A stretch of 64,000 nucleotides of DNA from Polynucleobacter sp. AP-Elch-400A-B2 (lineage in GTDB: Bacteria; Pseudomonadota; Gammaproteobacteria; Burkholderiales; Burkholderiaceae): assembly GCF_018688355.1 (NCBI RefSeq), contig NZ_CP061317.1, positions 1,434,091 through 1,498,090 on the forward strand, read 5' to 3'. Positions 34,014 to 43,003 of this stretch are shown one piece after another. Position 1 is the first letter of the stretch, and every line of letters begins with the position of its first letter. The translations under genes and the position numbers were made by a program. Under the pieces are notes generated by a model. It made no database searches, was not told the origin of the DNA, and saw only the letters and a program-made list of their open reading frames with translations.

Positions 34014-35141
34014 TTAGCGCCTAAATCCACCCATACGGCCAGCACCAAAACCGCCACGCCCACCAAATCGGTCATCATTCATTCGGTCGGCACGCGCCTG
34101 CTCTCGCATCGCATTTTCCTGTGCTGCCTCACGATAGGTATTTGGATTACTACGATCCTGCTGGTAATCATTTCTTGCCTCTTGATTTAAGCGGTCAGCT
34201 TGAGCGCGCTCTTGTGGCGTAGCATTTTTCTGAAAAGCGCTATCTGCTCGTTGCCCCGCTGCTCTGGCCGATTGCCGATCTTGCGGAGTCGCATTGTTTT
34301 TCCAATCATTCAGAAGACGCTGCTGGTTCTGAATACTACTTGGACCAATCAGCCCCCTATTCGCCCTTCCGGGAGAGTTTGTATTATTCACATTAATCGT
34401 ACCGTCAGACCAGCTAGGTGTGGACCAAAATGCACCACCTACTGCCATACCAAGACTAAATGACATCATTCCCCAGGCGGGGTTGTAGGCAGGATATGGT
34501 GGGTAATCTGGATAAGGCCACGCCCCATAAACAACGGTGGGGTTATAGCTCGGTACGTAGACCACTTGAGCATTAGCAGGACTAATTAATACGTTCGAGT
34601 TAGCGTCAGTGCTCACTGTAATTTGCTGATTTGACTTCAGAGTTCCAGCTTGAACGGCGCGTTTACGTAAAACCTGTACCGCCTTCATCGTATCCGCTGG
34701 TTGTAACTTGTAAGCATTACCTAGATTTTGGGTCCACTGTAACTTACTACCCATCATGTTAAATGCTTGTGGGAATGAGATCAGCGACTTCACGCTATCA
34801 TTCCACGATTGCGCTTTGAGAGCATCTTGCAATGCAGCGCTGTTTAGACTGGAATTGCTATTGCGCCAGTTATAGGCCTCGGCCACCTCTAGTGGATAAG
34901 TGGATGCCAACAGCATCAAGGAAAGCAAGGAGTCGGGGTACAAGGCAATCGGAGACAGTAAGGACTGCAATTGCTCAGCTGAAATCAACTGTGGCGAACT
35001 GTTATAGCCGCCGCTTTGGGTAAAGGACTGCGGGTAGTCCATATTTTGGTAGGGATCGTTATTGTTTGAACAGGCGCTCAATAGCACTGCAAGCCCAATC
35101 AAACACCCTGCTTTATTCTGAATATTCATACACTCATTCAT
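34014..35141 (-). CDS. DUF3300 lipoprotein
   Basis: About 375 aa. A lipoprotein signal (CLIGLAVLLSAC; lipobox LSAC) precedes the DUF3300 core (about residues 50-210: QLQSLLSPIALYPDSLLSLMLLASTYPLEV, NPTVVYGAWPYPDYPPY) and an Arg/Asn/Gln-rich disordered tail with repeated DR and QARADR units, ending in Gly/Arg (GGRGGFGAGRMGGFRR). Function unknown. The start is uncertain: ATG 35141 directly follows AAGAGG, whereas ATG 35129 (MNIQNKAG) is 12 nt from it. Confidence 0.75.
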   Translation of the reverse strand: MNECMNIQNKAGCLIGLAVLLSACSNNNDPYQNMDYPQSFTQSGGYNSSPQLISAEQLQSLLSPIALYPDSLLSLMLLASTYPLEVAEAYNWRNSNSSLNSAALQDALKAQSWNDSVKSLISFPQAFNMMGSKLQWTQNLGNAYKLQPADTMKAVQVLRKRAVQAGTLKSNQQITVSTDANSNVLISPANAQVVYVPSYNPTVVYGAWPYPDYPPYPAYNPAWGMMSFSLGMAVGGAFWSTPSWSDGTINVNNTNSPGRANRGLIGPSSIQNQQRLLNDWKNNATPQDRQSARAAGQRADSAFQKNATPQERAQADRLNQEARNDYQQDRSNPNTYREAAQENAMREQARADRMNDDRFGGRGGFGAGRMGGFRR

Positions 35142-35178
35142 CCTCTTGTATTTCTGGAGTGTAATACCGAGCCAGAAA

Positions 35179-35517
35179 TCAGTGATTTTCTTTAGCGTGG
35201 TTGATGGAGTATTTCGGAATTTCAATGACTAAGTCTTGGCGCGCCACAATAGCCTGGCAAGATAAGCGAGACTGAGGATTCAGACCCCATGCACGGTCTA
35301 ACAAATCTTCTTCGTTCTCATCAGGCTCATTCAGGCTCTGATAACCCTCTCTTACAATCACGTGACAGGTTGTACAAGCACAGACCATATCGCAAGCATG
35401 CTCAATGGAAATATTGTTTTCTAGCAAGGCCTCACAAACGGAGGTGCCTGGAGTCACTTCAAGTACAGCGCCTTCAGGGCAATACTCGCTATGGGGTAGA
35501 ACAACGATCTGAGTCAT
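35179..35517 (-). CDS. fdx: Isc-type [2Fe-2S] ferredoxin
   Basis: 112-aa adrenodoxin-type ferredoxin of the isc operon. The cluster cysteines are arranged C-x5-C-x2-C (ACDMVCACTTCHV, about residues 41-53) with the fourth in RLSCQA (about residue 87). It supplies electrons for iron-sulfur assembly on IscU. It is 18 nt downstream of hscA and is the last gene of the operon. Confidence 0.95.
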   Translation of the reverse strand: MTQIVVLPHSEYCPEGAVLEVTPGTSVCEALLENNISIEHACDMVCACTTCHVIVREGYQSLNEPDENEEDLLDRAWGLNPQSRLSCQAIVARQDLVIEIPKYSINHAKENH

Positions 35518-35535
35518 TTGGGTAATTTTCTTTTC

Positions 35536-37401
35536 TTAAATTTCTGCAACATTCTTACCGGCCAATGCCCTCTTAATGCTGGCATTCATACGCTTTTGGG
35601 CAAATTCGTCGGTAGCCTTGGCGGCATGGTCGACTGCTTTTCTGAGAATGGCGCTATCAGTTTCTTCTGCAAGCGTCTTCTGTAAGACAGTCATTTCTTG
35701 ATCAACCTCAGCCTGTTCTTGAGAGTTCAATAATTCACGATCAGAATCCAAAGCGGTTTGCACAGCATCCAATAAACGTTGTGCATTCACCTGCTCTTCA
35801 CGCAAAGATCTGGATAGAAGGTCTACTTTGGCCGAAGCAAAGCCATCTTGCAGCATGCGAGCAATCTCGGCATCCGTCAAACCATATGATGGTTTGATAT
35901 CTATTGAGGCTTGAACGCCAGAGCCCTGCTCCATAGCACTTACAGAAAGTAATCCATCCGCATCTACCTGATAGGTCACACGAATACGAGCAGCACCAGC
36001 AGCCATTGGTGGGATACCACGCAATTCAAATTTACCCAAGGAGCGGCAGTCTTGCGCTAACTCTCTCTCGCCCTGCACCACCTGAATCGCTAGGGCGGTT
36101 TGGCCATCCTTAAAGGTCGTGAAATCCTGGGCGCGCGCTACCGGAATAGGCGTATTGCGAGGAATAATTTTTTCTACCAAGCCACCCATGGTTTCAATAC
36201 CAAGCGACAGTGGAATAACATCCAATAGGAGCCACTCATCATCCTTGCTTTGATTACCAGCAAGTAAGTCAGCCTGCATTGCGGCCCCTAGAGCGACAAC
36301 TTGGTCTGGATTGAGATTATTTAAGGGTTTTGTGCCGAAGAGCTCACCAACCGCACGTTGTACATGAGGCATGCGAGTTGCGCCACCAACCATCACAACG
36401 CCTTTGACTTCATCCGCCTTAAGGCCTGCATCGCGCAAAGCCTTCTTCACGGCGACCAAGGTCTTGTTGATTAGGTGCTGGGTGATTTCAAAAAACTGCG
36501 CCTGGCTAACTCCGACATTAATCACAGTGCCATCAGTGAGGGTTTCATGAACGCGCGCTAATGGGTTATGACTTAATTGCTCTTTAGCATGTCTACAAGA
36601 GAGTAAGAGTTTACGGTGATCTTGAATCGACAGTGGTGAAAGCTTAGCTTGCTCAATCACCCAACAATAAAGGCGATGGTCAAAATCATCGCCACCCAAT
36701 GCAGAGTCGCCGCCTGTGGAAAGCACTTCAAATACCCCTCTGCTCATACGCAAAATGGAGATGTCAAAAGTACCGCCACCCAAATCGTAAACCGCGTAGA
36801 TTCCCTCGGAGGCATTATCTAAACCATAGGCAATGGCAGCAGCAGTAGGCTCATTGAGCAGACGTAAAACTTCAATACCAGCTAACTTCGCAGCATCTTT
36901 AGTTGCCTGACGCTGAGCATCATCAAAATAAGCAGGCACCGTAATCACTGCACCAACGATGTCGTCATTTACCGAGTCTTCCGCCAACTGGCGCAAGCGT
37001 GCGAGAATTTCTGCTGAAACTTCAATCGGACTCTTGTCACCCGCCACCGTTTTGATCTTTAACATCCCAGGCTCATCGACGAAGTCGTAGGGAGCGCTTT
37101 CGATATTCTCCACATCCACAATACCCCGACCCATGAAACGCTTCACGGAAACAATTGTATTTTTAGGATCAGAGACAATACTTTCAGCAGCCTCGAAACC
37201 GGCTTGGGTTCTGCCATTTGGGAGATAACGTACCACCGAAGGAAGCAATTCGCGCCCCTCTGAATCAGGGAGAACCTTAGGCAAAGCATCCCGCACAATG
37301 GCAACTAAGGAGTTAGTAGTACCTAAATCAATACCTACCGCAATCCGACGCTGATGCGGAGCAAGTGATTTACCAGGTTCGGAGATTTGCAATAAGGCCA
37401 T
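35536..37401 (-). CDS. hscA: Fe-S assembly chaperone HscA
   Basis: 621-aa Hsp70 specialised for IscU. The N-terminal ATPase domain has GIDLGTTNSLVA (about residues 24-35), AVYDLGGGTFDIS and VVMVGGATRMP; the C-terminal substrate domain follows from about 390. It binds the LPPVK motif of IscU (here LPPVK is present in the IscU protein). It is 18 nt downstream of hscB. Length is as expected for HscA rather than DnaK. Confidence 0.96.
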   Translation of the reverse strand: MALLQISEPGKSLAPHQRRIAVGIDLGTTNSLVAIVRDALPKVLPDSEGRELLPSVVRYLPNGRTQAGFEAAESIVSDPKNTIVSVKRFMGRGIVDVENIESAPYDFVDEPGMLKIKTVAGDKSPIEVSAEILARLRQLAEDSVNDDIVGAVITVPAYFDDAQRQATKDAAKLAGIEVLRLLNEPTAAAIAYGLDNASEGIYAVYDLGGGTFDISILRMSRGVFEVLSTGGDSALGGDDFDHRLYCWVIEQAKLSPLSIQDHRKLLLSCRHAKEQLSHNPLARVHETLTDGTVINVGVSQAQFFEITQHLINKTLVAVKKALRDAGLKADEVKGVVMVGGATRMPHVQRAVGELFGTKPLNNLNPDQVVALGAAMQADLLAGNQSKDDEWLLLDVIPLSLGIETMGGLVEKIIPRNTPIPVARAQDFTTFKDGQTALAIQVVQGERELAQDCRSLGKFELRGIPPMAAGAARIRVTYQVDADGLLSVSAMEQGSGVQASIDIKPSYGLTDAEIARMLQDGFASAKVDLLSRSLREEQVNAQRLLDAVQTALDSDRELLNSQEQAEVDQEMTVLQKTLAEETDSAILRKAVDHAAKATDEFAQKRMNASIKRALAGKNVAEI

Positions 37402-37419
37402 GGGGTCTAGAGTGTAAAG

Positions 37420-37959
37420 TTATACCAAAGCTGAGATAGCATCATCTAGCTCTAGCGCAAACTTATCAATAAAAAGCAGACCTCTGAGTAACTCAGCTGC
37501 GCGCTCATAGTTCTTAGCACCATCGATAGCCTGTGCGATTTCTACCAAGACATCTCGTTTAGCTTGATCAACCTCTTCAGCTAGAGCTTCCAGAGCACCG
37601 AGATCCTCATCTTGATCTTCGAGACTTTCACGCCATTCCATTTGCTTCATCAGAAAAGCAGCTGGCATGGCTGTATTAGTCTCGAGACGCGCATCTACTT
37701 TGTGGAGTTGGCAAAGATAGAGTCCACGCTGAATGGGATTTTTTAAAGTCTGAAGCGCAGTATTGGCTAAGGTAGCCATTTGCATGGCTAGTCTGCGCTC
37801 AGTGTCGCTACCACGAGCATGGCGATCAGGATGCACTTCTTTTTGGATCGCCAAATAGGCTTGATCTAATGCAGACAAATCCAGGTTGAATTGTTGCTCT
37901 AGGCCAAAGAAACGAAAGTAATTATCAGACGCGGAAGGATTCACCACAACCACACTCAT
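37420..37959 (-). CDS. hscB: Fe-S assembly co-chaperone HscB
   Basis: 179-aa J-domain protein with the HPD motif in KEVHPDRHA (about residue 43) and a C-terminal HSCB helical domain that binds IscU. The ATG at 37959 overlaps iscA by 35 nt; a GTG a few codons further in (within the VVVV run) would shorten the overlap and cannot be excluded. Confidence 0.94.
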   Translation of the reverse strand: MSVVVVNPSASDNYFRFFGLEQQFNLDLSALDQAYLAIQKEVHPDRHARGSDTERRLAMQMATLANTALQTLKNPIQRGLYLCQLHKVDARLETNTAMPAAFLMKQMEWRESLEDQDEDLGALEALAEEVDQAKRDVLVEIAQAIDGAKNYERAAELLRGLLFIDKFALELDDAISALV

Positions 37960-38248
37960 CTTTTACGTTCGGGTTTTGGAACTTAAAGCCTTCGTTCAAA
38001 CCTTCACGTACAAAGTCTAATTCGGTGCCATCTAAATAGGCCAAGCTCTTAGGATCGATAAAGATGGTGATGCCATTAGATTCAAATTTCGCATCTTCAG
38101 GGGCAGCCTCATCCACATATTCCAGTTGATAGGCTAAGCCCGAGCAACCAGTAGTGCGAACACCCAAGCGTAAGCCGCAACCTTTTCCGCGCTTGTCTAA
38201 ATTGCGCTGAACATGTTTTGCTGCTTTGTCGGTTAAGGTAATTGCCAT
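37925..38248 (-). CDS. iscA: Iron-sulfur assembly protein IscA
   Basis: 107-aa A-type carrier with the three conserved cysteines: one in RTTGCSGLAY and the C-terminal pair in DECGCGESF. ATG 38248 (MAITLTDKAA) is the family start; a longer ORF would overlap iscU. It is 19 nt after iscU and overlaps the hscB start. Confidence 0.95.
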   Translation of the reverse strand: MAITLTDKAAKHVQRNLDKRGKGCGLRLGVRTTGCSGLAYQLEYVDEAAPEDAKFESNGITIFIDPKSLAYLDGTELDFVREGLNEGFKFQNPNVKDECGCGESFRV

Positions 38249-38267
38249 GATGAAAGCCTCTTTATCT

Positions 38268-38654
38268 TTACAGGGCCGGATGCTTTTCTTTGTAATCGGC
38301 CACTGCTGCCTTGATGGCATCTTCAGCCAAAATAGAGCAGTGAATTTTTACTGGTGGCAAAGCCAACTCTGCAGCAATCAAAGAGTTCTTGATCTCTAAA
38401 GCCTGATCCAAGGTTTTGCCTTTAACCCACTCAGTGACTAATGAGGAAGATGCAATCGCAGAACCACAACCGTAGGTCTTGAACTTGGCATCTTCAATCA
38501 CGCCCTGATCGTTTACACGAATCTGTAGCTTCATGACGTCACCACAGGCAGGTGCACCGACCATGCCAGTACCCACTTGGTCATCGCCTTTTTCAAAAGA
38601 ACCCACATTGCGGGGATTTTCATAATGATCAATTACTTTGTCGCTATATGCCAT
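38268..38654 (-). CDS. iscU: Iron-sulfur scaffold IscU
   Basis: 128-aa scaffold on which clusters are built. The three ligand cysteines are in GAPACGDV, TYGCGSAIAS and KIHCSILAEDA, with the Asp in GD, and the HscA-binding LPPVK is near residue 99. It is 57 nt downstream of iscS. Confidence 0.96.
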   Translation of the reverse strand: MAYSDKVIDHYENPRNVGSFEKGDDQVGTGMVGAPACGDVMKLQIRVNDQGVIEDAKFKTYGCGSAIASSSLVTEWVKGKTLDQALEIKNSLIAAELALPPVKIHCSILAEDAIKAAVADYKEKHPAL

Positions 38655-38711
38655 GGTATTTTCTCGCTATCTCTTTTGTCTTTTATCTTGCTTAAATATA
38701 TTCAGTACTGC

Positions 38712-39971
38712 TTAGTGCGCTGCCCACTGGATGGTGCTGAGATCAATACCATCCTTAAACATTTCCCACAAAGGTGAAAGTTCGCGTAACTTTGCAATCT
38801 TCTCTTTAACTAATTTGATCGTGAAATCTACTTCTTCCTCAGTAGTAAAGCGTCCCAAGGTAAAACGAATTGAGCTATGCGCCAATTCATCATTACGACC
38901 AAGAGCGCGTAATACATAAGAAGGCTCTAAGGATGCTGAGGTACATGCAGAGCCAGAGGAAATGGCTAGGTCTTTCAACGCCATCAACATCGACTCGCCC
39001 TCAACATAGTTAAAGCTGATGTTGAGGTTATGGGGAACACGGTGGTCCATATCTCCGTTAACGTAAACCTCTTCAATATCCTTCAAACCATTGAGCAGGC
39101 GATCGCGCAAAGCACGAATACGAGCATTGCCTGAGGCCATCTCAAGGCGTGCGATGCGGAAAGCCTCGCCCAGGCCAACGATTTGATGAACAGCTAAGGT
39201 GCCTGAACGCATACCGCGCTCATGACCGCCACCATGAATCTGCGCCTCAATACGAATACGGGGCTTACGACGCACAAATAAGGCGCCGATACCTTTAGGG
39301 CCATAGGACTTATGAGCAGAAAAGCTCATTAAATCTACTTTGGTTTTCTCTAAATCAATTTCAACCTTGCCAGTAGCTTGCGCTGCATCTACGTGAAAAA
39401 TCACACCACGTGAGCGACATAACTCTCCAATACCTGGAATATCTTGGATCACGCCAATCTCATTGTTAACGTACATCACTGATAACAAAATAGTGCCTGG
39501 CTTCATTGCTGCTTCCAGCCCAGCAAAATCAATCAAACCATTTGGAAGAACATCTAAGTAAGTTACCTCAAAACCTTCGCGCTCGAGCTCACGACAGGTA
39601 TCTAAAGTAGCCTTGTGCTCTGTCTTCACGGTAATGATGTGATTGCCACGGTCTTTATAAAAATGCGCCGCACCTTTAAGTGCCAAATTAATACTTTCAG
39701 TTGCGCCACTGGTAAACACAATCTCTCTTGGGTCAGCGTGAACTAACTGAGCCACTTCTGAACGCGCCCACTCAACTGCTTCCTCCGCAGCCCAACCGTA
39801 GGCATGGCTACGAGATGCGGCATTACCAAACTGCTCACGCAAGTAAGGCAACATCTTATCTACCACGCGCGGATCAATCGGCGTAGTAGCCGAATAGTCC
39901 ATATAAACCGGAAAATGCTTAGGACTAAACATCGGTATTGATTGCTGGGGAATGTCTTGTGGAGCGTTCAT
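38712..39971 (-). CDS. iscS: Cysteine desulfurase IscS
   Basis: 419-aa PLP enzyme that takes sulfur from cysteine for clusters and tRNA thiolation. The PLP lysine is in FSAHKSYGPKG, and the active-site cysteine loop is SGSACTSASLEPS near residue 345. There is a short N-terminal extension of about 15 residues before PVYMDYSATTPIDP. It is 42 nt after iscR. Confidence 0.96.
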   Translation of the reverse strand: MNAPQDIPQQSIPMFSPKHFPVYMDYSATTPIDPRVVDKMLPYLREQFGNAASRSHAYGWAAEEAVEWARSEVAQLVHADPREIVFTSGATESINLALKGAAHFYKDRGNHIITVKTEHKATLDTCRELEREGFEVTYLDVLPNGLIDFAGLEAAMKPGTILLSVMYVNNEIGVIQDIPGIGELCRSRGVIFHVDAAQATGKVEIDLEKTKVDLMSFSAHKSYGPKGIGALFVRRKPRIRIEAQIHGGGHERGMRSGTLAVHQIVGLGEAFRIARLEMASGNARIRALRDRLLNGLKDIEEVYVNGDMDHRVPHNLNISFNYVEGESMLMALKDLAISSGSACTSASLEPSYVLRALGRNDELAHSSIRFTLGRFTTEEEVDFTIKLVKEKIAKLRELSPLWEMFKDGIDLSTIQWAAH

Positions 39972-40013
39972 TTTTTGCTTATCGATTTATGGGTAAAGAG
40001 ATAGATCTCTTGA

Positions 40014-40583
40014 TTAACTTTGCCGGGCTAGATTAAAAACAGAATTCACGAGAGGACGCTTCGGAGCATCTTCTTTCTTTGCTGCGACTGCTGGTGCTGA
40101 CTTTTCAGTCTTAACACTGTCAGCCTTAATTTTCTTGGGTCGCAAATCATGCAATACGATCCCACGTCCAGATTGCTGGTGAACCAAGTCTCGTAATGAC
40201 ACTGAGCTCAAGTACTCCACCATCTTGGCATTGAGATTTGACCAAAGATCATGGGTCATGCAATGGCCTTGGGTTTCTTCATCGGTATGACAGTTGCCTT
40301 TGCCGCCACATTGAGTTGCATCCAGTGGCTCATCTACAGCCACGATGATGTCAGCTACGCTAATTTCCTCGGATTTACGGGCTAGGGTGTAACCACCACC
40401 AGGACCGCGAGTACTTTCAACGATGTTGAAGCGGCGTAACTTGCCAAACAATTGCTCTAAATAAGAGAGGGAAATCTTCTGTCTTTGGCTGATTCCGGCC
40501 AAAGTTACAGGCCCGTGCGTCTCACGCAGGGCTAAATCGATCATTGCGGTTACTGCAAAACGGCCTTTAGTTGTAAGTCTCAT
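40014..40583 (-). CDS. iscR: Fe-S-sensing Rrf2 regulator IscR
   Basis: 189-aa Rrf2-family repressor. A winged helix occupies residues 1-65. Cluster ligands are C92, C98 and C108 with H111. Compared with E. coli (C92, C98, C104, H107) the loop between the second and third cysteine is four residues longer. A Lys/Ala/Pro-rich tail of about 40 residues is additional. An AAGGTGAC Shine-Dalgarno precedes the ATG. It heads the isc operon and should repress it when clusters are abundant. Confidence 0.95.
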   Translation of the reverse strand: MRLTTKGRFAVTAMIDLALRETHGPVTLAGISQRQKISLSYLEQLFGKLRRFNIVESTRGPGGGYTLARKSEEISVADIIVAVDEPLDATQCGGKGNCHTDEETQGHCMTHDLWSNLNAKMVEYLSSVSLRDLVHQQSGRGIVLHDLRPKKIKADSVKTEKSAPAVAAKKEDAPKRPLVNSVFNLARQS

Positions 40584-40633
40584 ATGTCACCTTGGTAATG
40601 GATTGTTATGGACAGCTAACAGTCGGGCGGGTA

Positions 40634-40658
40634 ATACCCGACCATTCCACTCAACTTT
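40634..40658 (-). promoter_or_regulatory. Candidate IscR type 1 binding site
   Basis: A 25-bp element 51 nt before the iscR ATG. Against the E. coli type 1 consensus (as remembered, with ambiguity codes) it agrees at about 21 of 25 positions: left half AAAGTTGAGTG, right half GGTCGGGTAT on the minus strand. A second GTCGGG half-site inverted to the right half (40622-40627) makes a GTCGGG/CCCGAC hairpin. This fits cluster-dependent autorepression. Confidence 0.6.
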
Positions 40659-40700
40659 ACCATATACCCCACTAAATTGCTCAGGCATTAACCCCTCAAT

Positions 40701-42842
40701 TCAAATGGCGTCCCGAGAGCGGGCACCAAAGGCCATTTCCTTCACTTTAGTCAATCTATCGCGGGAAGAGGCTGCCTTTTCAAACTCCAAATTCTTGGCC
40801 TCAGAGTTCATTTGCTTCTCTAAACGCTTGATTTCGCTCGCTAAATCCTTCTCACTCATATCCTCATAGCGTGCCCGCTCCTGCTCAACCTGCATCTCAG
40901 AGCGCTTCTCTTTGACGTCATAGACTCCGTCAATGATGTCTTTAATCCGCTTTTTAACGCCGCGCGGCTCAATACCATTGGCCTTGTTGAAGGCAATCTG
41001 TTTGGTGCGGCGGCGCTCGGTTTCGCCCATCGCCCGCTTCATGGAATCGGTAATGCGGTCAGCATACAAAATCGCCTTACCTTTGACGTTTCGGGCCGCC
41101 CTACCAATGGTTTGAATCAAACTGCGCTCAGAACGCAAGAAGCCCTCTTTATCTGCATCCAAGATGGCGACCAGTGAGACCTCTGGGATATCTAAGCCCT
41201 CACGTAATAAATTAATACCCACCAATACGTCAAAGACGCCTAAGCGTAAGTCACGCAGAATTTCTACACGCTCCACCGTATCAATATCAGAATGCACGTA
41301 GCGTACTTTTACTCCGTTATCTGATAAGTAATCTGTGAGTTGCTCAGCCATGCGCTTTGTTAATACTGTTACTAAAACACGTTCGTGAACTTTGACGCGT
41401 TCATGAATCTGATTCAGTAAATCATCTACCTGCGTACTTGCTGGTAACACCTCAATTTCTGGATCAACCAATCCAGTTGGTCTAGCAACTTGCTCTACCA
41501 CTTGTCCAGTGTGCGTATTTTCGTAATCAGCCGGTGTTGCAGAAACAAATACGGTTTGACGCATCTTGGTCTCAAACTCAGTAAATTTGAGTGGGCGGTT
41601 ATCCATGGCTGAAGGTAAGCGGAATCCAAACTCTACTAAGGTATGTTTGCGAGACTTATCACCGTTGTACATCGCATTAAGCTGACCGATGAGGACATGA
41701 CTCTCATCTAAGAACATGAGTGCATCATTGGGCAAGTAGTCCACCAAGGTAGGTGGCGCCTCACCAGGCATGGCGCCAGAGAGGTGGCGAGAGTAGTTCT
41801 CAATGCCCTTACAGAAGCCTAATTCATTAAGCATCTCCAGATCAAAGCGGGTGCGTTGCTCTAAGCGCTGCGCCTCAACCAGCTTGCCGTCTTTTACAAA
41901 CTCATCCAAACGAATCCGCAACTCTGCTTTGATAGTTTCAATCGCCTTGAGAACGGTATCACGCGGCGTGACATAGTGCGAACTTGGGTAGACGGTAAAG
42001 CGCGGAATCTTCTGACGAATTTTTCCAGTGAGTGGGTCGAAGAATTGCAAGCTCTCGATCACATCATCAAAGAGTTCAACGCGCACTGCTAATTCATTAT
42101 GCTCAGCTGGAAAGATATCAATCGTGTCACCCCGAACTCGGAAAACACCGCGCTTGAAATCGGTTTCATTGCGGTCGTATTGCATCGCAATTAAGCGCAT
42201 CAAAATATCGCGCTGACTCATCTTGTCACCAGGACGTAAAGTCATCACCATGCTGTGATAGTCACCTGGATTACCGATACCGTAAATGGCGGATACAGTA
42301 GCTACGATGATGACATCGCGTCTCTCCAACAAACTCTTAGTGGCAGACAGTCGCATTTGCTCGATATGCTCATTGATCGATGAGTCCTTTTCAATAAACA
42401 AATCGCGTGTCGGAACGTAGGCCTCCGGCTGGTAGTAATCGTAGTAACTAACAAAGTACTCCACCGCATTTTTGGGGAAAAACTCCCGAAACTCACTGTA
42501 GAGCTGGGCAGCCAAGGTCTTGTTTGGGGCAAAAATGATGGCGGGACGACCTGTTCTGGCAATCACATTGGCCATGGTGAAGGTCTTACCCGAGCCAGTA
42601 ACCCCCAACAGCGTCTGAAAGGTCAGGCCATCCTCAATGCCAGCTACCAAAGCATCAATTGCAGCCGGCTGATCGCCTGCGGGTGGAAACGGTTGATAGA
42701 GATGAAACGGAGAATCTGGGAATGAAACGAATTTGGCTGGATCTAAATCATGGCCCACCTCGCCCAAAGGATCGGCTACAGGGGTTTTCTTGCTTTCGGC
42801 AACTTGGGAATTCGAGGAAGTTTTAGGCAACTTGGGAGGCAT
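40701..42842 (-). CDS. uvrB: Excinuclease ABC subunit B
   Basis: 713-aa nucleotide-excision-repair helicase. Walker A is GVTGSGKT, the DNA-gripping beta-hairpin is SYYDYYQPEAYVP, DEAD-like DESH follows, and helicase motifs GLDIPEV and IQTIGRAARN are present, with a C-terminal UVR domain (about 655-690). An N-terminal extension of about 40 residues precedes the usual FHLYQPFPPAGDQ. The start is uncertain (42842 or 42854), since neither has a clear Shine-Dalgarno. It is upstream of iscR on the same strand and divergent from the aminotransferase gene. Confidence 0.96.
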   Translation of the reverse strand: MPPKLPKTSSNSQVAESKKTPVADPLGEVGHDLDPAKFVSFPDSPFHLYQPFPPAGDQPAAIDALVAGIEDGLTFQTLLGVTGSGKTFTMANVIARTGRPAIIFAPNKTLAAQLYSEFREFFPKNAVEYFVSYYDYYQPEAYVPTRDLFIEKDSSINEHIEQMRLSATKSLLERRDVIIVATVSAIYGIGNPGDYHSMVMTLRPGDKMSQRDILMRLIAMQYDRNETDFKRGVFRVRGDTIDIFPAEHNELAVRVELFDDVIESLQFFDPLTGKIRQKIPRFTVYPSSHYVTPRDTVLKAIETIKAELRIRLDEFVKDGKLVEAQRLEQRTRFDLEMLNELGFCKGIENYSRHLSGAMPGEAPPTLVDYLPNDALMFLDESHVLIGQLNAMYNGDKSRKHTLVEFGFRLPSAMDNRPLKFTEFETKMRQTVFVSATPADYENTHTGQVVEQVARPTGLVDPEIEVLPASTQVDDLLNQIHERVKVHERVLVTVLTKRMAEQLTDYLSDNGVKVRYVHSDIDTVERVEILRDLRLGVFDVLVGINLLREGLDIPEVSLVAILDADKEGFLRSERSLIQTIGRAARNVKGKAILYADRITDSMKRAMGETERRRTKQIAFNKANGIEPRGVKKRIKDIIDGVYDVKEKRSEMQVEQERARYEDMSEKDLASEIKRLEKQMNSEAKNLEFEKAASSRDRLTKVKEMAFGARSRDAI

Positions 42843-43003
42843 CTCAGATATCATTTCAACTGTAAGTTTTAGTTCACAGCGAATTTTGTACAAACATCGA
42901 TTTTGCCGTTTTTATTTAGAAATAGTTGAATCCAGCCTCAAAAACAGCCATTCAAAGCAAATTTAACTGAAATATCCCCTTATCCACCCTTTCTGACCAT
43001 CAA

